Shown here: piece by piece, positions 20,286-30,503 of the stretch
Numbering within the stretch: position 1 is the stretch's first letter
Layout of the letters: every line of letters begins with the position of its first letter
Assembly (NCBI GenBank): GCA_021730905.1
Contig: JAKFYK010000016.1
Span: 1-64,000, forward strand
Source of the DNA: Betaproteobacteria bacterium
Lineage (GTDB): Bacteria; Pseudomonadota; Gammaproteobacteria; Burkholderiales; SG8-41
DNA length: 64,000 nucleotides
Reading direction: 5' to 3'
Made by a program: the position numbers and the translations under genes
The notes under the pieces: generated by a model
The model's database searches: none
Told to the model about the DNA's origin: nothing
Seen by the model: only the letters and a program-made list of their open reading frames with translations

Positions 20286-20306
20286 ATTTAAGTATCTATT
20301 TTTATT
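20285..20306 (+). repeat. AT-rich dispersed motif copy 5, divergent (AATTTAAGTATCTATTTTTATT)
   Basis: Divergent match; directly abuts the ATG of the MmgE/PrpD gene at 20307. Confidence 0.65.
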
Positions 20307-21710
20307 ATGCGAATAAACGACACACCCAATGCGCAACATGCCGCGCGCTTGATCGATTTCTCGGCCACACTCGCGCCAGCCGCGATACCGCGCACCGCGT
20401 TCGACAACGCCAAACGCTGCCTGCTCGATGCCATTGGCTGCGGTTTGTTCGGCGCGAGCCAGCCGTGGTCAAAAATCATGGCGGCACAAATGTTCACGGA
20501 AAAATCGCAAGGCACGTCCACCGTGTTCGGCCACGTCGCAGCGCTGGCCGCGCCCGCGGCCGCGCTGTGCAACGGCACGGCGATACACGGATTTGAACTG
20601 GATGATCTGCTGCCGGCGGCGATCATACATCCCGGCACGGTGATTGTTCCCGCCGTGCTGGCCGTGGCCGAAGCCGTCGATGCCAGCGGTGAACAACTGT
20701 TGCGCGCACTGGTCATCGGCTACGAAGCCACCGCGCGCATCAGTCTCGCGATGGGCACCGATGCGTCGCATCACGGCTTTCACAAAACCAGCGTGGTGGG
20801 GCCGGTGGCTTCCGCGATTGCTGCTGGCTGCGTGCTGCGACTGAATGCGGCACAGCTCACCTGCGCCGCAGGCATTGCTGCGTCGATGGCATCGGGCATC
20901 AAGAGTTATGTCGCGAGCGGTGGCGGCGGCATGGTGAAGCGCATGCATGCGGGCTGGGCCGCATCCTCGGGCGTGCGCGCAGCGCTGCTGGCGCGCGATG
21001 GTTTTACCGGGCCATCCGGCGCAGTGGATGGGCGTTACGGCTTGCTGGATGTGTTCGGTGGAACAGCGGCCGACCCCGAAGCACTGACAAAGGGGCTGGG
21101 CGAAAGCTGGGCCATCAACGAAGTGTGGTTCAAGGTGTATCCTCTCTGCGGTTGGATACAGGGCGTGGTGCAGTTGCTCGGCGCTATGCGCGGAGAGATT
21201 AACCAAGGCAGGCCGCTTGCGCCCGATCAAATCAAAAAAGTGGTTATCGGCACCAGCCGCTTTGCCGTCAACGGCAACAGCAACCCCACACCAGCCGACA
21301 CCATGGACGCGCAATACAGCATTCCGTATTGCGCGGCACTGGCACTCACGCGCGACCCTGGCGATCCGCACGCGTTTGAACCGGCTGGTTACAACAATCC
21401 TGAAATGCTTGCCATCGCGGCGCGCGTGGAAACGCGAATGGATGACGCATGCGAAGCGGTGTATCCGCAGCGTTTCGGTTCGCGCGTGCAACTGCATCTT
21501 GCCAACGGTGATGTGAAAGAAGCGCTAACACTCGATCCGCACGGCACACCCGCCGATCCGTGTTCGGACGCGGAACTCACGGACAAATTTATGCGGCTCG
21601 CAGCATTGTCACCACTGAAAGTCGATGGTGACGCGATTGTTCGCGCGGTGCGGCACCTGGATACCAGTAATTCTCTGCACAAATTGAGCCGCGCTTTACA
21701 CCCGGCGTGA
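20307..21710 (+). CDS. MmgE/PrpD family protein
   Basis: CLLDAIGCGLFGASQPW; GTAIHGFELDDLLPAAIIHPGTVIVPAVLAVAE. Confidence 0.92.
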   Translation: MRINDTPNAQHAARLIDFSATLAPAAIPRTAFDNAKRCLLDAIGCGLFGASQPWSKIMAAQMFTEKSQGTSTVFGHVAALAAPAAALCNGTAIHGFELDDLLPAAIIHPGTVIVPAVLAVAEAVDASGEQLLRALVIGYEATARISLAMGTDASHHGFHKTSVVGPVASAIAAGCVLRLNAAQLTCAAGIAASMASGIKSYVASGGGGMVKRMHAGWAASSGVRAALLARDGFTGPSGAVDGRYGLLDVFGGTAADPEALTKGLGESWAINEVWFKVYPLCGWIQGVVQLLGAMRGEINQGRPLAPDQIKKVVIGTSRFAVNGNSNPTPADTMDAQYSIPYCAALALTRDPGDPHAFEPAGYNNPEMLAIAARVETRMDDACEAVYPQRFGSRVQLHLANGDVKEALTLDPHGTPADPCSDAELTDKFMRLAALSPLKVDGDAIVRAVRHLDTSNSLHKLSRALHPA

Positions 21711-21807
21711 ACTGGACGTTCACGTCCTCCGTGCGTATGCTGCAATTAAAGGGATGCGTAGGGACGCGTGTCGCTCAGGTCGGCCATTAAACTTCGCAGA
21801 CGCCACC

Positions 21808-22245
21808 ATGCCAGAAAATCACGTTCAACTCATCGCAGCCTGCCTCGCAATGGTGCTCCTTGTGTTCGCTGTAGGCGTCGCAATGCTCTTCACTCGCGTT
21901 CAGGAGATGCGACGAAAGCGCATTCACGTTCAAGCAGCCGCCAACTCGTTAAAGATGGCAACTCATCTTGAAAATGTTCAAGTCGCAGACAATTTTCGCA
22001 ACCTCTTCGAGGTCCCGGTTTTGTTCTTCGCCCTGGCGGCCATCGCGCTCGCCACGGGCTACGTTCCCGGCTGGCTTGTAATCTGCTCGTGGATTTACTT
22101 CGCTTTGCGAGTGCTGCACAGCGTCATCCACTGTACATACAACAAGGTCTATCATCGCTTTATCATTTTTCTGGCAAGCTTTGGTCTGTTGGTGGGAATG
22201 TGGATCGCTTTTTTTGTATCACTCACGTCAAAAAATGCTGTCTAA
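21808..22245 (+). CDS. MAPEG family membrane protein
   Basis: Four TM segments; NFRNLFEVPVLFFALAAIAL...YFALRVLHSVIHCTYNKVYHRF. Confidence 0.88.
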   Translation: MPENHVQLIAACLAMVLLVFAVGVAMLFTRVQEMRRKRIHVQAAANSLKMATHLENVQVADNFRNLFEVPVLFFALAAIALATGYVPGWLVICSWIYFALRVLHSVIHCTYNKVYHRFIIFLASFGLLVGMWIAFFVSLTSKNAV

Positions 22246-22320
22246 CGCGTGGTTGCAACCGACAGTTGCCAGCGGCCTTTGTCCGCTGATGACTGCGGCC
22301 GAACCAAACCGTTAACGACT

Positions 22321-23271
22321 ATGAAGCGAGTTCTCATATTTTTCCTTGCCATGGCGGCTGGCAGTACAGCATTGCCTGTCAACGCGGCCGATGGCAGGGT
22401 CAACTTTTCTGCCGAAGGCGACTTTTCGGAATCCGCCATTCGACGCGGCGTCAAAGCCACAAGAGAACAATGCGACAAGGTGGACAACGCCGTCTGGGTC
22501 AGCACCAAGGATCACGGCGAGGAGTGCCTGAAGTATTGGGCTGCCGGATTCTCGGATAAGACCGCGGACCGCGCGGTGGTTTTCTTCCATGGGGACATTT
22601 GGGTGGGCGCTGGAAAGACCAGCAACGCCTATCTGCGGGCGACCAACCGGACCCTTCAGCGGGATGCGGAAGCGTGGTCGAGTAAGCTCGCGGCACCGTA
22701 TATTTTCTTTGCCCGGCCCGGCGCGTACGGTTCCTCTGGAGACCATATGCAGCGGAGGCGGGCGGCCGAAACCATCCTGATCTCAGCTGCCCTGGAAAAA
22801 ATCAAGGAGCGGCTGAAGATCAGGGAATTCGTTGTGGCGGGTCAAAGCGGAGGCGGACATGTCACGGCTTCGCTTATTACTTACCGCGCTGATATCGTTT
22901 GCGCCGTGCCTACATCCGCCCCGTCCTCACCTCGTGTGCGATGGACGATCAAGAGCTTAAAGAAAGACACCACCGGGCACAGCGATTCCTACGAGCCGAC
23001 GGAGCATCTTCAAAAAGGCAAGATGCATGAAAAGCTGCGTGTTTTTGTGCTGGGTGATCCTGATGACAAAAACGTGGTGTGGCCTTCGCAAATCATCATG
23101 ACCGCCAAACTGAAGGATGCGGGCATCCCGGTGGCGACGCTTCATGGAAAGGGAACGGGCCCCGATGGTCACGGACTCGCTAACTCGGCCCGTATCGTTG
23201 CCGGTTGGTGTTTCAAGGATCTTCCAACCGAAGAGATTCTTCGAAAAGCTGCGGAGGGGCTGCGAGGATGA
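22321..23271 (+). CDS. Secreted alpha/beta-hydrolase-like protein
   Basis: Signal peptide MKRVLIFFLAMAAGSTALPVNA; FVVAGQSGGGHVTASL (GxSxG). Confidence 0.65.
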   Translation: MKRVLIFFLAMAAGSTALPVNAADGRVNFSAEGDFSESAIRRGVKATREQCDKVDNAVWVSTKDHGEECLKYWAAGFSDKTADRAVVFFHGDIWVGAGKTSNAYLRATNRTLQRDAEAWSSKLAAPYIFFARPGAYGSSGDHMQRRRAAETILISAALEKIKERLKIREFVVAGQSGGGHVTASLITYRADIVCAVPTSAPSSPRVRWTIKSLKKDTTGHSDSYEPTEHLQKGKMHEKLRVFVLGDPDDKNVVWPSQIIMTAKLKDAGIPVATLHGKGTGPDGHGLANSARIVAGWCFKDLPTEEILRKAAEGLRG

Positions 23272-23354
23272 GTTACATCGTTCACTGCCCGCTCGATACA
23301 GAGTCCTGTAAACTGGTTTTGCCCGGCCGCGCGGCCACTCGAAGGCAGCGGTAG

Positions 23355-23837
23355 ATGACAGCAGTATCTCGCACCCAGCTCCGTGTAGGCCTCATCTCCG
23401 ACACGCACGGCCTGCTCCGGCCCGAAGCCAGGGCGTTCCTGCGGGGCAGCGACTATATCGTTCACGGCGGCGATATCTGCGATCCTGCCATCCTTGACGA
23501 TCTTGCCGCCATCGCGCCCGTTACCGCGGTACGAGGCAACAATGACCGCGGAGCGTGGGCCGAGCGATTGCCGGAAACCACGATTCTGCAAGTGGGCAAG
23601 GTGCATATCTATGCGATCCACGATCTCGCGCAACTCGATATCGAACCGAAGGCCGCGAGCGTCCGTGTGGTCATCTCCGGCCACTCGCACAAGCCTCTGG
23701 TCGAGGAGCGGGACGGCGTGCTCTACGTCAATCCGGGAAGCTCCGGACCACGCCGCTTCACGCTGCCCATCGCGGTCGGCGAACTCATTGTCAGCGGCAA
23801 CTTGGTCTCCGCGCGCATTGTCGAGCTGGCGGGCTGA
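23355..23837 (+). CDS. YfcE/MJ0936 family metallophosphoesterase
   Basis: GLISDTHGLLRPEA; VHGGDI; VRGNNDR; VISGHSHKP. Confidence 0.93.
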   Translation: MTAVSRTQLRVGLISDTHGLLRPEARAFLRGSDYIVHGGDICDPAILDDLAAIAPVTAVRGNNDRGAWAERLPETTILQVGKVHIYAIHDLAQLDIEPKAASVRVVISGHSHKPLVEERDGVLYVNPGSSGPRRFTLPIAVGELIVSGNLVSARIVELAG

Positions 23838-23931
23838 CTCCGGCACTATGCAGTAAACTGTCACTGGCGTACACCAGTGGTTTTCAATTTCGTTTCCACA
23901 ACCGTTTCACCGCTTAACTGGGAGAGTCACC

Positions 23932-24363
23932 ATGACGATGCAGAAATGGGCGTCATCCATAGTATCCAGTGCGCTGCTTGTCGCCGGCCTGTTTGCGGGC
24001 ACGCTTGCCATGACGCACGAGGCGCAGGCACAGGCCACCACGCGCGTGTTTGAGATGCGCACGTACACTACGCACGAAGGCAAGCTCGATGATTTGCAGG
24101 CGCGCTTTCGCAATCACACCACGAAATATTTCGAGAAACACGGCATGACCAATATTGGCTACTGGGTGCCGCGCGACCAGCCGAATACGCTGACTTATAT
24201 TCTCGCCTACCCCAACCGCGAAGCCGCCACCCAAAGCTGGGATGCTTTCCGCAAGGACGAAGGCTGGATCGCCGCGCGCAAGGCGTCCGAGGCCAATGGC
24301 CCCATTGTTGCCAAAGTGCAGTCGGTGTTCATGGATCCAACGAATTTCTCGGGCCTGAAGTAG
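23932..24363 (+). CDS. NIPSNAP family protein with signal peptide
   Basis: VFEMRTYTTHEGKLDDLQARFRNHTTKYFEKHGMTNIGYWVP. Confidence 0.9.
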   Translation: MTMQKWASSIVSSALLVAGLFAGTLAMTHEAQAQATTRVFEMRTYTTHEGKLDDLQARFRNHTTKYFEKHGMTNIGYWVPRDQPNTLTYILAYPNREAATQSWDAFRKDEGWIAARKASEANGPIVAKVQSVFMDPTNFSGLK

Positions 24364-24420
24364 ACCCGCACCATAACAAGGCGTGCCCGGGCCGCTGGTC
24401 CGGCGCGTGCCGTAACGTAA

Positions 24421-25224
24421 CTACTCGCAGCGCTTGCTGAAGGACTCGCCTGGCCGGAGACCTTCCGCGCAGCGCAACATCTGCATCAGATGCGTCTGCT
24501 TGTATTTTTGAGCGAACTCCGCAGCAGTCATGCCGCCTTCCACACGCACGCCGGCATCCGCGCCCGCACGCAACAGATGACGCGCCGCTCCCTGATGGCC
24601 CTGCATGGTGGCCATCATCAGCGGCGTATTGACACTGATCATGCGGCCTTGGGCATCGGCATTGACGCGCGCGCCCCTTTCAATCAAATAACGCACCGTG
24701 CTGTCGCGCCCGGAATACGCGGCATAGCCCAGCGGGGTGTATGAGTTGCCGTAGTTTTCGAGCTCGGCGCCCGCCTCTACCAGCATTCGCACCGCCTGAT
24801 CGTAGCGATCATGCGATAACGTACCGCGCTCACGGTCTTCCTGGGCAAAAAAGGAGGCCAGCATTAGCGCGGTATCGTTGTCTGGCGTGCGCGCATTGAG
24901 ATCGGCCTTCGCAGAAACCAGGTAACGCAACACGTTGAGCGACGCATGGCGCGCCGCCACCGTGATCAGCGGCGTCGCACCATAGCCGATGCCCGGAATC
25001 ATGTCGTTCACCCCGATGGCACGAGCGTCGACCAGCGCACGCACTTGACCTGCGTCGTCCACCGCGATGGCATTGGATAAACGCTCGCGGTCGAGCGTGG
25101 CGCCCGACGTCCCCGGGGCGACATGAGCACAACCCGCGGCCACGATCACAACGCAAAGCGCACTGCCACGCGCAACCCATCGAACGAGAAACTGAGCAGA
25201 TAAGCAACGAATCGCATTCATCAT
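24421..25224 (-). CDS. Ankyrin-repeat lipoprotein
   Basis: Lipobox VVIVAAGC; ankyrin repeats (GATPLITVAARHASLNVLRYLVSAKADLNARTPDNDTALMLA). Confidence 0.85.
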   Translation of the reverse strand: MMNAIRCLSAQFLVRWVARGSALCVVIVAAGCAHVAPGTSGATLDRERLSNAIAVDDAGQVRALVDARAIGVNDMIPGIGYGATPLITVAARHASLNVLRYLVSAKADLNARTPDNDTALMLASFFAQEDRERGTLSHDRYDQAVRMLVEAGAELENYGNSYTPLGYAAYSGRDSTVRYLIERGARVNADAQGRMISVNTPLMMATMQGHQGAARHLLRAGADAGVRVEGGMTAAEFAQKYKQTHLMQMLRCAEGLRPGESFSKRCE

Positions 25225-25297
25225 ATTCCTTCTCCTCGTCTGGCTATGAAAAGCATCGTCCAGTATAGCCAACTTTTCAGCAAATGAAACCGGAATC

Positions 25298-26392
25298 TCA
25301 TACGTTGAACCGGAAATGCATTACATCGCCGTCTTTGACCACGTAGTCCTTGCCTTCGAGGCGCATTCTGCCCGCCTCCTTAGCGCCGTGTTCTCCTTTA
25401 CCCGCGATGTAATCATTGTACGCAATCACCTCGGCACGGATAAACCCTTTCTCGAAATCGGTATGGATGACGCCGGCCGCTTGGGGAGCCGTGTCGCCTT
25501 TGTGGATGGTCCACGCGCGCACCTCTTTGGGCCCGGCTGTGAAGTAGGTCTGCAACCCGAGTAGCGTGTACCCCGCGCTGATCACGCGGTTGAGTCCCGG
25601 CTCGGTCATGCCCATGTCGGCGAGGAACACCGCCTTGTCCTCGTCGCCCATGTCAGCGATCTCGGCTTCAATCGCTGCGCACACGGCGACCACCGGGGCA
25701 TGTTCACCCTCGGCATAGCGCCGCACGGCGTCGAGATGAGGATTATTTTCGAATCCATTTTCCTTGACGTTGGCAACAAACATCGCCGGCTTCGCGGTAA
25801 TCAGGCATAGCGGCTTCAACACCGCTTTCTCTTCTTCATACAAATCCAGCGAGCGCACCGGCCTGGCTTCGTTCAGGGCCTTCAGGCATTTTTCCAGAAC
25901 GGCCACCATGCGCTGCGCTTCCTTGTCGCCGCCCGCCTTGGCGAGCTTCACGGTTTTGGCAAGGTGGCGCTCTACTGCAGTCATATCCGCCAGCGCGAGC
26001 TCGGTATTGATGGTCTCGATATCGGACACCGGGTCGATGCGACCCGATACATGCACCACGTTTTCATCTTCGAAACAGCGCACCACGTGCGCGATGGCGT
26101 CGGTTTCGCGGATATTGGCGAGAAACTGATTGCCCAAACCCTCGCCTTTGGACGCGCCGGCCACCAGCCCGGCGATATCGACAAACTCGACCACGGCGGG
26201 AAGCAGTTTCTGCGGTTTGGCAAGCTCGGCGAGCTTGGCGAGCCGCGGATCAGGCACCTCCACGATCCCGACGTTGGGCTCTATGGTGCAGAACGGATAA
26301 TTTTCCGCCGCGATGCCCGCCTTGGTCAACGCATTGAACAGCGTGGATTTGCCGACGTTGGGTAGGCCGACGATGCCGCATTTTAAAGACAT
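25298..26392 (-). CDS. ychF: Redox-regulated ATPase YchF
   Basis: [26 protein letters not shown]. Confidence 0.97.
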   Translation of the reverse strand: MSLKCGIVGLPNVGKSTLFNALTKAGIAAENYPFCTIEPNVGIVEVPDPRLAKLAELAKPQKLLPAVVEFVDIAGLVAGASKGEGLGNQFLANIRETDAIAHVVRCFEDENVVHVSGRIDPVSDIETINTELALADMTAVERHLAKTVKLAKAGGDKEAQRMVAVLEKCLKALNEARPVRSLDLYEEEKAVLKPLCLITAKPAMFVANVKENGFENNPHLDAVRRYAEGEHAPVVAVCAAIEAEIADMGDEDKAVFLADMGMTEPGLNRVISAGYTLLGLQTYFTAGPKEVRAWTIHKGDTAPQAAGVIHTDFEKGFIRAEVIAYNDYIAGKGEHGAKEAGRMRLEGKDYVVKDGDVMHFRFNV

Positions 26393-26425
26393 GTTTTTAT
26401 CCGTGAAACGTACGCATGGGTGTTG

Positions 26426-27010
26426 CTACTGCCGAGTATGCAACTGGAGCATCGCTGCCTCCATCTGATCCGAAATTATTTGTGGCCATACTTGCAAGGC
26501 ACGCGCCATGGCATCTTCGATCGCATCCCGTTCACTAACGCTTGGCGCATGCAGCACATAGTTAACCACTTCCCGTTCCGACATTGCGTTGTCGCGCGGA
26601 TGACCTATGCCAATACGTAGACGCCAGAAATCCTGAGTGCCAAGATTCGCAGCAACGCTCTTTAATCCATTGTGGCCCGATAGTCCGCCGCCGAATTTGA
26701 GCTTCACTCCACCGGGTGGAAGATCGAGCTCATCGTGCGCCACCAGAATCTCCTTCGCGTCAATCTTGTAATAGCTCGCCAGCGCAGCCACCGCCTGTCC
26801 GGAGTTATTCATGAACGTTTCGGGTTTCAGCAGCCAGAGTTCGTCATTGCTCGTAGAGACCTTGGCGACCGAGCCCTGGAAACGTGATTCCCGTTTGAAC
26901 GTTACGCGCGCTGCGCCGGCAAGCCAATCATCAACCCACCAGTAACCGGCGTTGTGTCGTGTGGCTTCATACTTGTTGCCGGGATTTCCCAGTCCGACGA
27001 CCAGTTTCAT
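26426..27010 (-). CDS. pth: Peptidyl-tRNA hydrolase
   Basis: MKLVVGLGNPGNKYEATRHNAGYWWVD. Confidence 0.96.
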   Translation of the reverse strand: MKLVVGLGNPGNKYEATRHNAGYWWVDDWLAGAARVTFKRESRFQGSVAKVSTSNDELWLLKPETFMNNSGQAVAALASYYKIDAKEILVAHDELDLPPGGVKLKFGGGLSGHNGLKSVAANLGTQDFWRLRIGIGHPRDNAMSEREVVNYVLHAPSVSERDAIEDAMARALQVWPQIISDQMEAAMLQLHTRQ

Positions 27011-27023
27011 GCGGAAGTATCCG

Positions 27024-27058
27024 TAAAAAAACCCGCCATATCGGGACGATACGGCGGG
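27024..27058 (-). terminator. Rho-independent terminator downstream of rplY
   Basis: Minus strand CCCGCCGTATCG-TCC-CGATATGGCGGG-TTTTTTT. Confidence 0.85.
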
Positions 27059-27082
27059 CCGATGAAACGTTCAACCAGCAGA

Positions 27083-27811
27083 CTACTTGCCGCCTTCCTT
27101 CTTGGGCGCAGCAGCAGCTTCCTTCTTGGCAGGCTCCTTCTTGTCGCCTGCCGCAGCGGCAGCGGCGGCCGCCACATCTTCGGGTTTCTGACCGGTAATC
27201 TCGGTGACTGGCGCGGCGACGGCTTCTTCCTCCACCGGCGCTTCTTTCGGCATCTGCACGGTTACCACGCCGGGGTTTTCTTTTTTCAGGCGCGGGATGG
27301 GCTCCACGCCTTTCGGAAATGCCAGGTCGTTCACGTGCATCGAGTGCGCGAGCTGCAAATCCTTGACGTCGACTTCGATGTATTCCGGCAGATCATCCGG
27401 CAGACACTGAATTTCAAGGTCATTGATGATGTGTTGCACCACGCCGCCGCCGACTTTCACACCCACGCAGATATCGACATTCACGTAGTGCAGCGGCACT
27501 CTCATGTGAACCTTCTTGTTCTTGTCGACGCGCTGAAAGTCGACATGCAGCACCATCGGCCTGAACGGATGCATCTGGAAATCGCGCAGCAGCGCCGGCC
27601 CCGTCACGCCATCCACCGTCAGATCGAGCACCGACGCATGAAACACTTCCAGCTTGAGATGACGCAACATCGCCGCTTGATCGAACTCGACGGTTTGCAC
27701 CGGTTTGTCGGCCCCGTAGATAATGCCGGGGACGCGCCCGCTGGTACGCAGGCGGCGGCTCGCACTCGTGCCCTGTAGCGTACGCGGGTAGGCAGTTACA
27801 GCAATCTTCAT
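27083..27811 (-). CDS. rplY: 50S ribosomal protein L25/general stress protein Ctc
   Basis: R-x-SGRVPGIIYGADKPVQTVEF; Lys/Ala-rich tail; pth-prs neighbourhood. Confidence 0.95.
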   Translation of the reverse strand: MKIAVTAYPRTLQGTSASRRLRTSGRVPGIIYGADKPVQTVEFDQAAMLRHLKLEVFHASVLDLTVDGVTGPALLRDFQMHPFRPMVLHVDFQRVDKNKKVHMRVPLHYVNVDICVGVKVGGGVVQHIINDLEIQCLPDDLPEYIEVDVKDLQLAHSMHVNDLAFPKGVEPIPRLKKENPGVVTVQMPKEAPVEEEAVAAPVTEITGQKPEDVAAAAAAAAGDKKEPAKKEAAAAPKKEGGK

Positions 27812-27915
27812 TTGATTCTCCTGATATTCGGAACGTCCGCGACCAGATCGTTCCGGGTTAAAAAACCAAACTCGATGAGCTTGGCTAAAACTGATTCAAC
27901 AATTTATTCAATAAC

Positions 27916-28863
27916 TCATTCTACAAACAAGGAACTGACCGAGTCCTCCGCGCTGATGCGGCGTACCGTCTCGGCAAACAGCCCCGCGATCGATAACACC
28001 CGTATGCGGCTGCACGCTTTCGCGTCTTCGCGCAGCGGGATGGTATCGGTCACCACCAGCTCATCCAGCTCCGAGTTCGTGATGCGCTCAATGGCTTTGC
28101 CCGACAACACCGGGTGCGTGCAATACGCCAGCACCCTGGCTGCGCCGCTTTTTTTCAACGCGCTGGCGGCCTCGCACAACGTATTGGCGGTGTCCACCAG
28201 GTCGTCGACGATGACGCAAGTGCGCCCTTCCACCTCGCCGATGATATTCATCACGGTTGCCACGTTCGGGCGCGGCCGGCGTTTGTCGATGATCGCCAGA
28301 TCCGCTTCAAGGCGTTTTGCCAGCGCGCGCGCGCGCACCACACCCCCCACGTCCGGCGACACCACCACCAGTTCGTTGTAGCTCTTCTTCCACACATCGC
28401 CTAGCAATATCGGCCCGGAGTAAATATTGTCCACGGGAATATCGAAAAATCCCTGTATCTGTTCCGAGTGCAGATCCATCGTCAATACGCGATCTACGCC
28501 CACCGTGGTCAACATGTTCGCCACCACCTTGGCGGTGATCGGCACCCGCGCCGAACTCGGCCGCCGGTCCTGCCGCGCGTAACCCATGTACGGAATCGCC
28601 GCGGTAATGCGCCCGGCAGAGGCACGCTTCAAGCCGTCCACCATCACCAGCAACTCCATCAGGTTGTCGTTGGTCGGCTGGCAGATCGATTGCAGCACGA
28701 ACACATCGCGTCCACGCACGTTTTCGAGAATTTCGACCATCACCTCGCCGTCGGAAAAACGTCCGACCTTGGCGCGCCCCAGCGTGACGTGCAGATGTTC
28801 CGCGACATCCGCAGCAAGCTGCGGTATCGAGTTCCCGGTAAACACCATCAGACGGTCAAGCAT
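27916..28863 (-). CDS. prs: Ribose-phosphate pyrophosphokinase
   Basis: [41 protein letters not shown]. Confidence 0.97.
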   Translation of the reverse strand: MLDRLMVFTGNSIPQLAADVAEHLHVTLGRAKVGRFSDGEVMVEILENVRGRDVFVLQSICQPTNDNLMELLVMVDGLKRASAGRITAAIPYMGYARQDRRPSSARVPITAKVVANMLTTVGVDRVLTMDLHSEQIQGFFDIPVDNIYSGPILLGDVWKKSYNELVVVSPDVGGVVRARALAKRLEADLAIIDKRRPRPNVATVMNIIGEVEGRTCVIVDDLVDTANTLCEAASALKKSGAARVLAYCTHPVLSGKAIERITNSELDELVVTDTIPLREDAKACSRIRVLSIAGLFAETVRRISAEDSVSSLFVE

Positions 28864-28916
28864 CGCGGCGCAACTCCGATTCGTTAACTACAGCAGCGGT
28901 CGGCAATTGTGAATTC

Positions 28917-28991
28917 TGGCTGGGGAGGTAGGGATCGAACCTACGAATGCCGGAATCAAAATCCGGTGCCTTACCACTTGGCGACTCCCCA
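28917..28991 (-). tRNA. tRNA-Gln (anticodon TTG)
   Basis: Minus strand TGGGGAGTCGCCAAGTGGTAAGGCACCGGATTTTGATTCCGGCATTCGTAGGTTCGATCCCTACCTCCCCAGCCA. Confidence 0.95.
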
Positions 28992-29024
28992 AAAAATACA
29001 ATAAAAAACAAATAGTTATAATTA
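28991..29024 (-). repeat. AT-rich dispersed motif copy 6 (ATTATAACTATTTGTTTTTTATTGTATTTTTT)
   Basis: Contains TATTTGTTTT; between ispE and tRNA-Gln. Confidence 0.85.
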
Positions 29025-29039
29025 ATGCGTTGTAAATCA

Positions 29040-29891
29040 TCAACCCGCCAATTCATACAGCGGATGGCGCTGCAGACCGCGCGCCACGAAACCCTGCATG
29101 CCCGCTGGCAGTCGCGCGATCACTTGCCGCGCTTCCGTCTCACTGCCAAACGGCGCAAATACACATGCCCCGGAACCGGTCATCAGCGCATCCCCGGATT
29201 TCGCAAGCCACGCCAAATGCCGTGCGACCTCCGGATATTGCCGTAATACCAGCGGCTGCAGATCATTAACCGCAACCCCCGGCACGCCGCCAGTAAAGCC
29301 TTGTATTGTAACCTTTTGGGAGTCCCTTTTCAAATCAGGGTGGCTGAAAACCGCAGCCGTGGGCACCACCACCGGCGGGCACAAAACCACATACCAGACC
29401 GCGGGCAAATCCAGCGCCCGAAGCTGCTCGCCTATACCCTCGGCCAGCGCGTTTTCCCCGAATACGAACACCGGCACATCCGCGCCCAACTTGACTGCCA
29501 GATCAAGCAGTTGCGCACGGGACAGGCGCGTTTTCCACAGTGAATTGAGCGCGATCAAGGTGGTTGCCGCATCCGAGCTGCCGCCACCCAGCCCGCCCCC
29601 CAGCGGCAGGCGCTTGTCGAGGAATATATCCGCGCCGCACCGCGTGCCGCTGGCTTGCCGCAGCGCCTGCGCCGCACGCACACAAAGATCATCGGCCACG
29701 GGCACCCCGGGCACGTCGTTCGCGCGTTCGATTACGCCGTCAGCACGAACCCGGAAACGCAGCTCGTCGCCGTAATCGATGAAACGGAACACCGTCTGCA
29801 GCAGGTGATAGCCGTCACTGCGCCTGCCCACCACCCTCAACATCAGGTTAAGTTTTGCCGGCGCAGGAAAAGGCTCCGAAAAACCACTCAT
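29040..29891 (-). CDS. ispE: 4-diphosphocytidyl-2-C-methyl-D-erythritol kinase
   Basis: PAPAKLNLMLRVVGRRSDGYHLLQTVF; KRLPLGGGLGGGSSDAATTL. Confidence 0.96.
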   Translation of the reverse strand: MSGFSEPFPAPAKLNLMLRVVGRRSDGYHLLQTVFRFIDYGDELRFRVRADGVIERANDVPGVPVADDLCVRAAQALRQASGTRCGADIFLDKRLPLGGGLGGGSSDAATTLIALNSLWKTRLSRAQLLDLAVKLGADVPVFVFGENALAEGIGEQLRALDLPAVWYVVLCPPVVVPTAAVFSHPDLKRDSQKVTIQGFTGGVPGVAVNDLQPLVLRQYPEVARHLAWLAKSGDALMTGSGACVFAPFGSETEARQVIARLPAGMQGFVARGLQRHPLYELAG

Positions 29892-29897
29892 GGCGAT

Positions 29898-30503
29898 TTA
29901 CTTGGTCAGGGGAGTACCCTGGATGTTTTCGTTAGCCTCAGACTCGCGCCGCCAACTGTCGATCACCAAGCGGATGGTCTGCGCGGCACCCGTGACTTCG
30001 ACACGGCGCGGCAAGCCATCGTATTCCGGCGCGGCAGTGTACTCGTAGCCGATGCGCCAACCGTCTTGTGTCATGCGCGTGATGCGTCCGCTGCTATCGC
30101 GCTCCGCGATATCCACGGCAAGATTCGGCGCCGGCATCCCGCGCATCCAGTGTTGCAGGCGCGCCAGTGGAAACTCCCAGCCGAGCGCCTGTCGCGTCAA
30201 CGATTCGACACGTGCGCCGTGGTATTTGGTCTGGTCGGTAGCGGTGATTGTCGCGCCCGTGCCGTCTTCACGCACATGTGCCAGCGTCTGGCCGGTCGGG
30301 GTCATCATCCACACTTCATCATGTTCCGCGCCATGCCACCAGCGCACATTGGAACTGAACGCCTTACCGTCGTAGCTGACCAGCACTCGCCCCAGCACGT
30401 CAAAGGGCGCGGAACGCGGGCCAGTTTCCTGCGGCGCAAATACCGCACACGCGCCCAACAAAGACAGTACCAGGAGCGAACCAAGCGCCCTGAGAACCAT
30501 CAT
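29898..30503 (-). CDS. lolB: Outer membrane lipoprotein LolB
   Basis: Lipobox LLGACAV; position ispE-lolB-TPR. Confidence 0.88.
   Translation of the reverse strand: MMVLRALGSLLVLSLLGACAVFAPQETGPRSAPFDVLGRVLVSYDGKAFSSNVRWWHGAEHDEVWMMTPTGQTLAHVREDGTGATITATDQTKYHGARVESLTRQALGWEFPLARLQHWMRGMPAPNLAVDIAERDSSGRITRMTQDGWRIGYEYTAAPEYDGLPRRVEVTGAAQTIRLVIDSWRRESEANENIQGTPLTK

Noticed and set aside
26466-26490. AAATTATTTGTGG in pth as a further AT-rich motif copy
   Set aside because: Only TTATTTGT matches and there is no T-rich tail; consistent with chance.
27083-27200. Ala/Lys-rich low-complexity coding at the rplY 3' end
   Set aside because: Typical C-terminal tail of Ctc/L25 long-form proteins.
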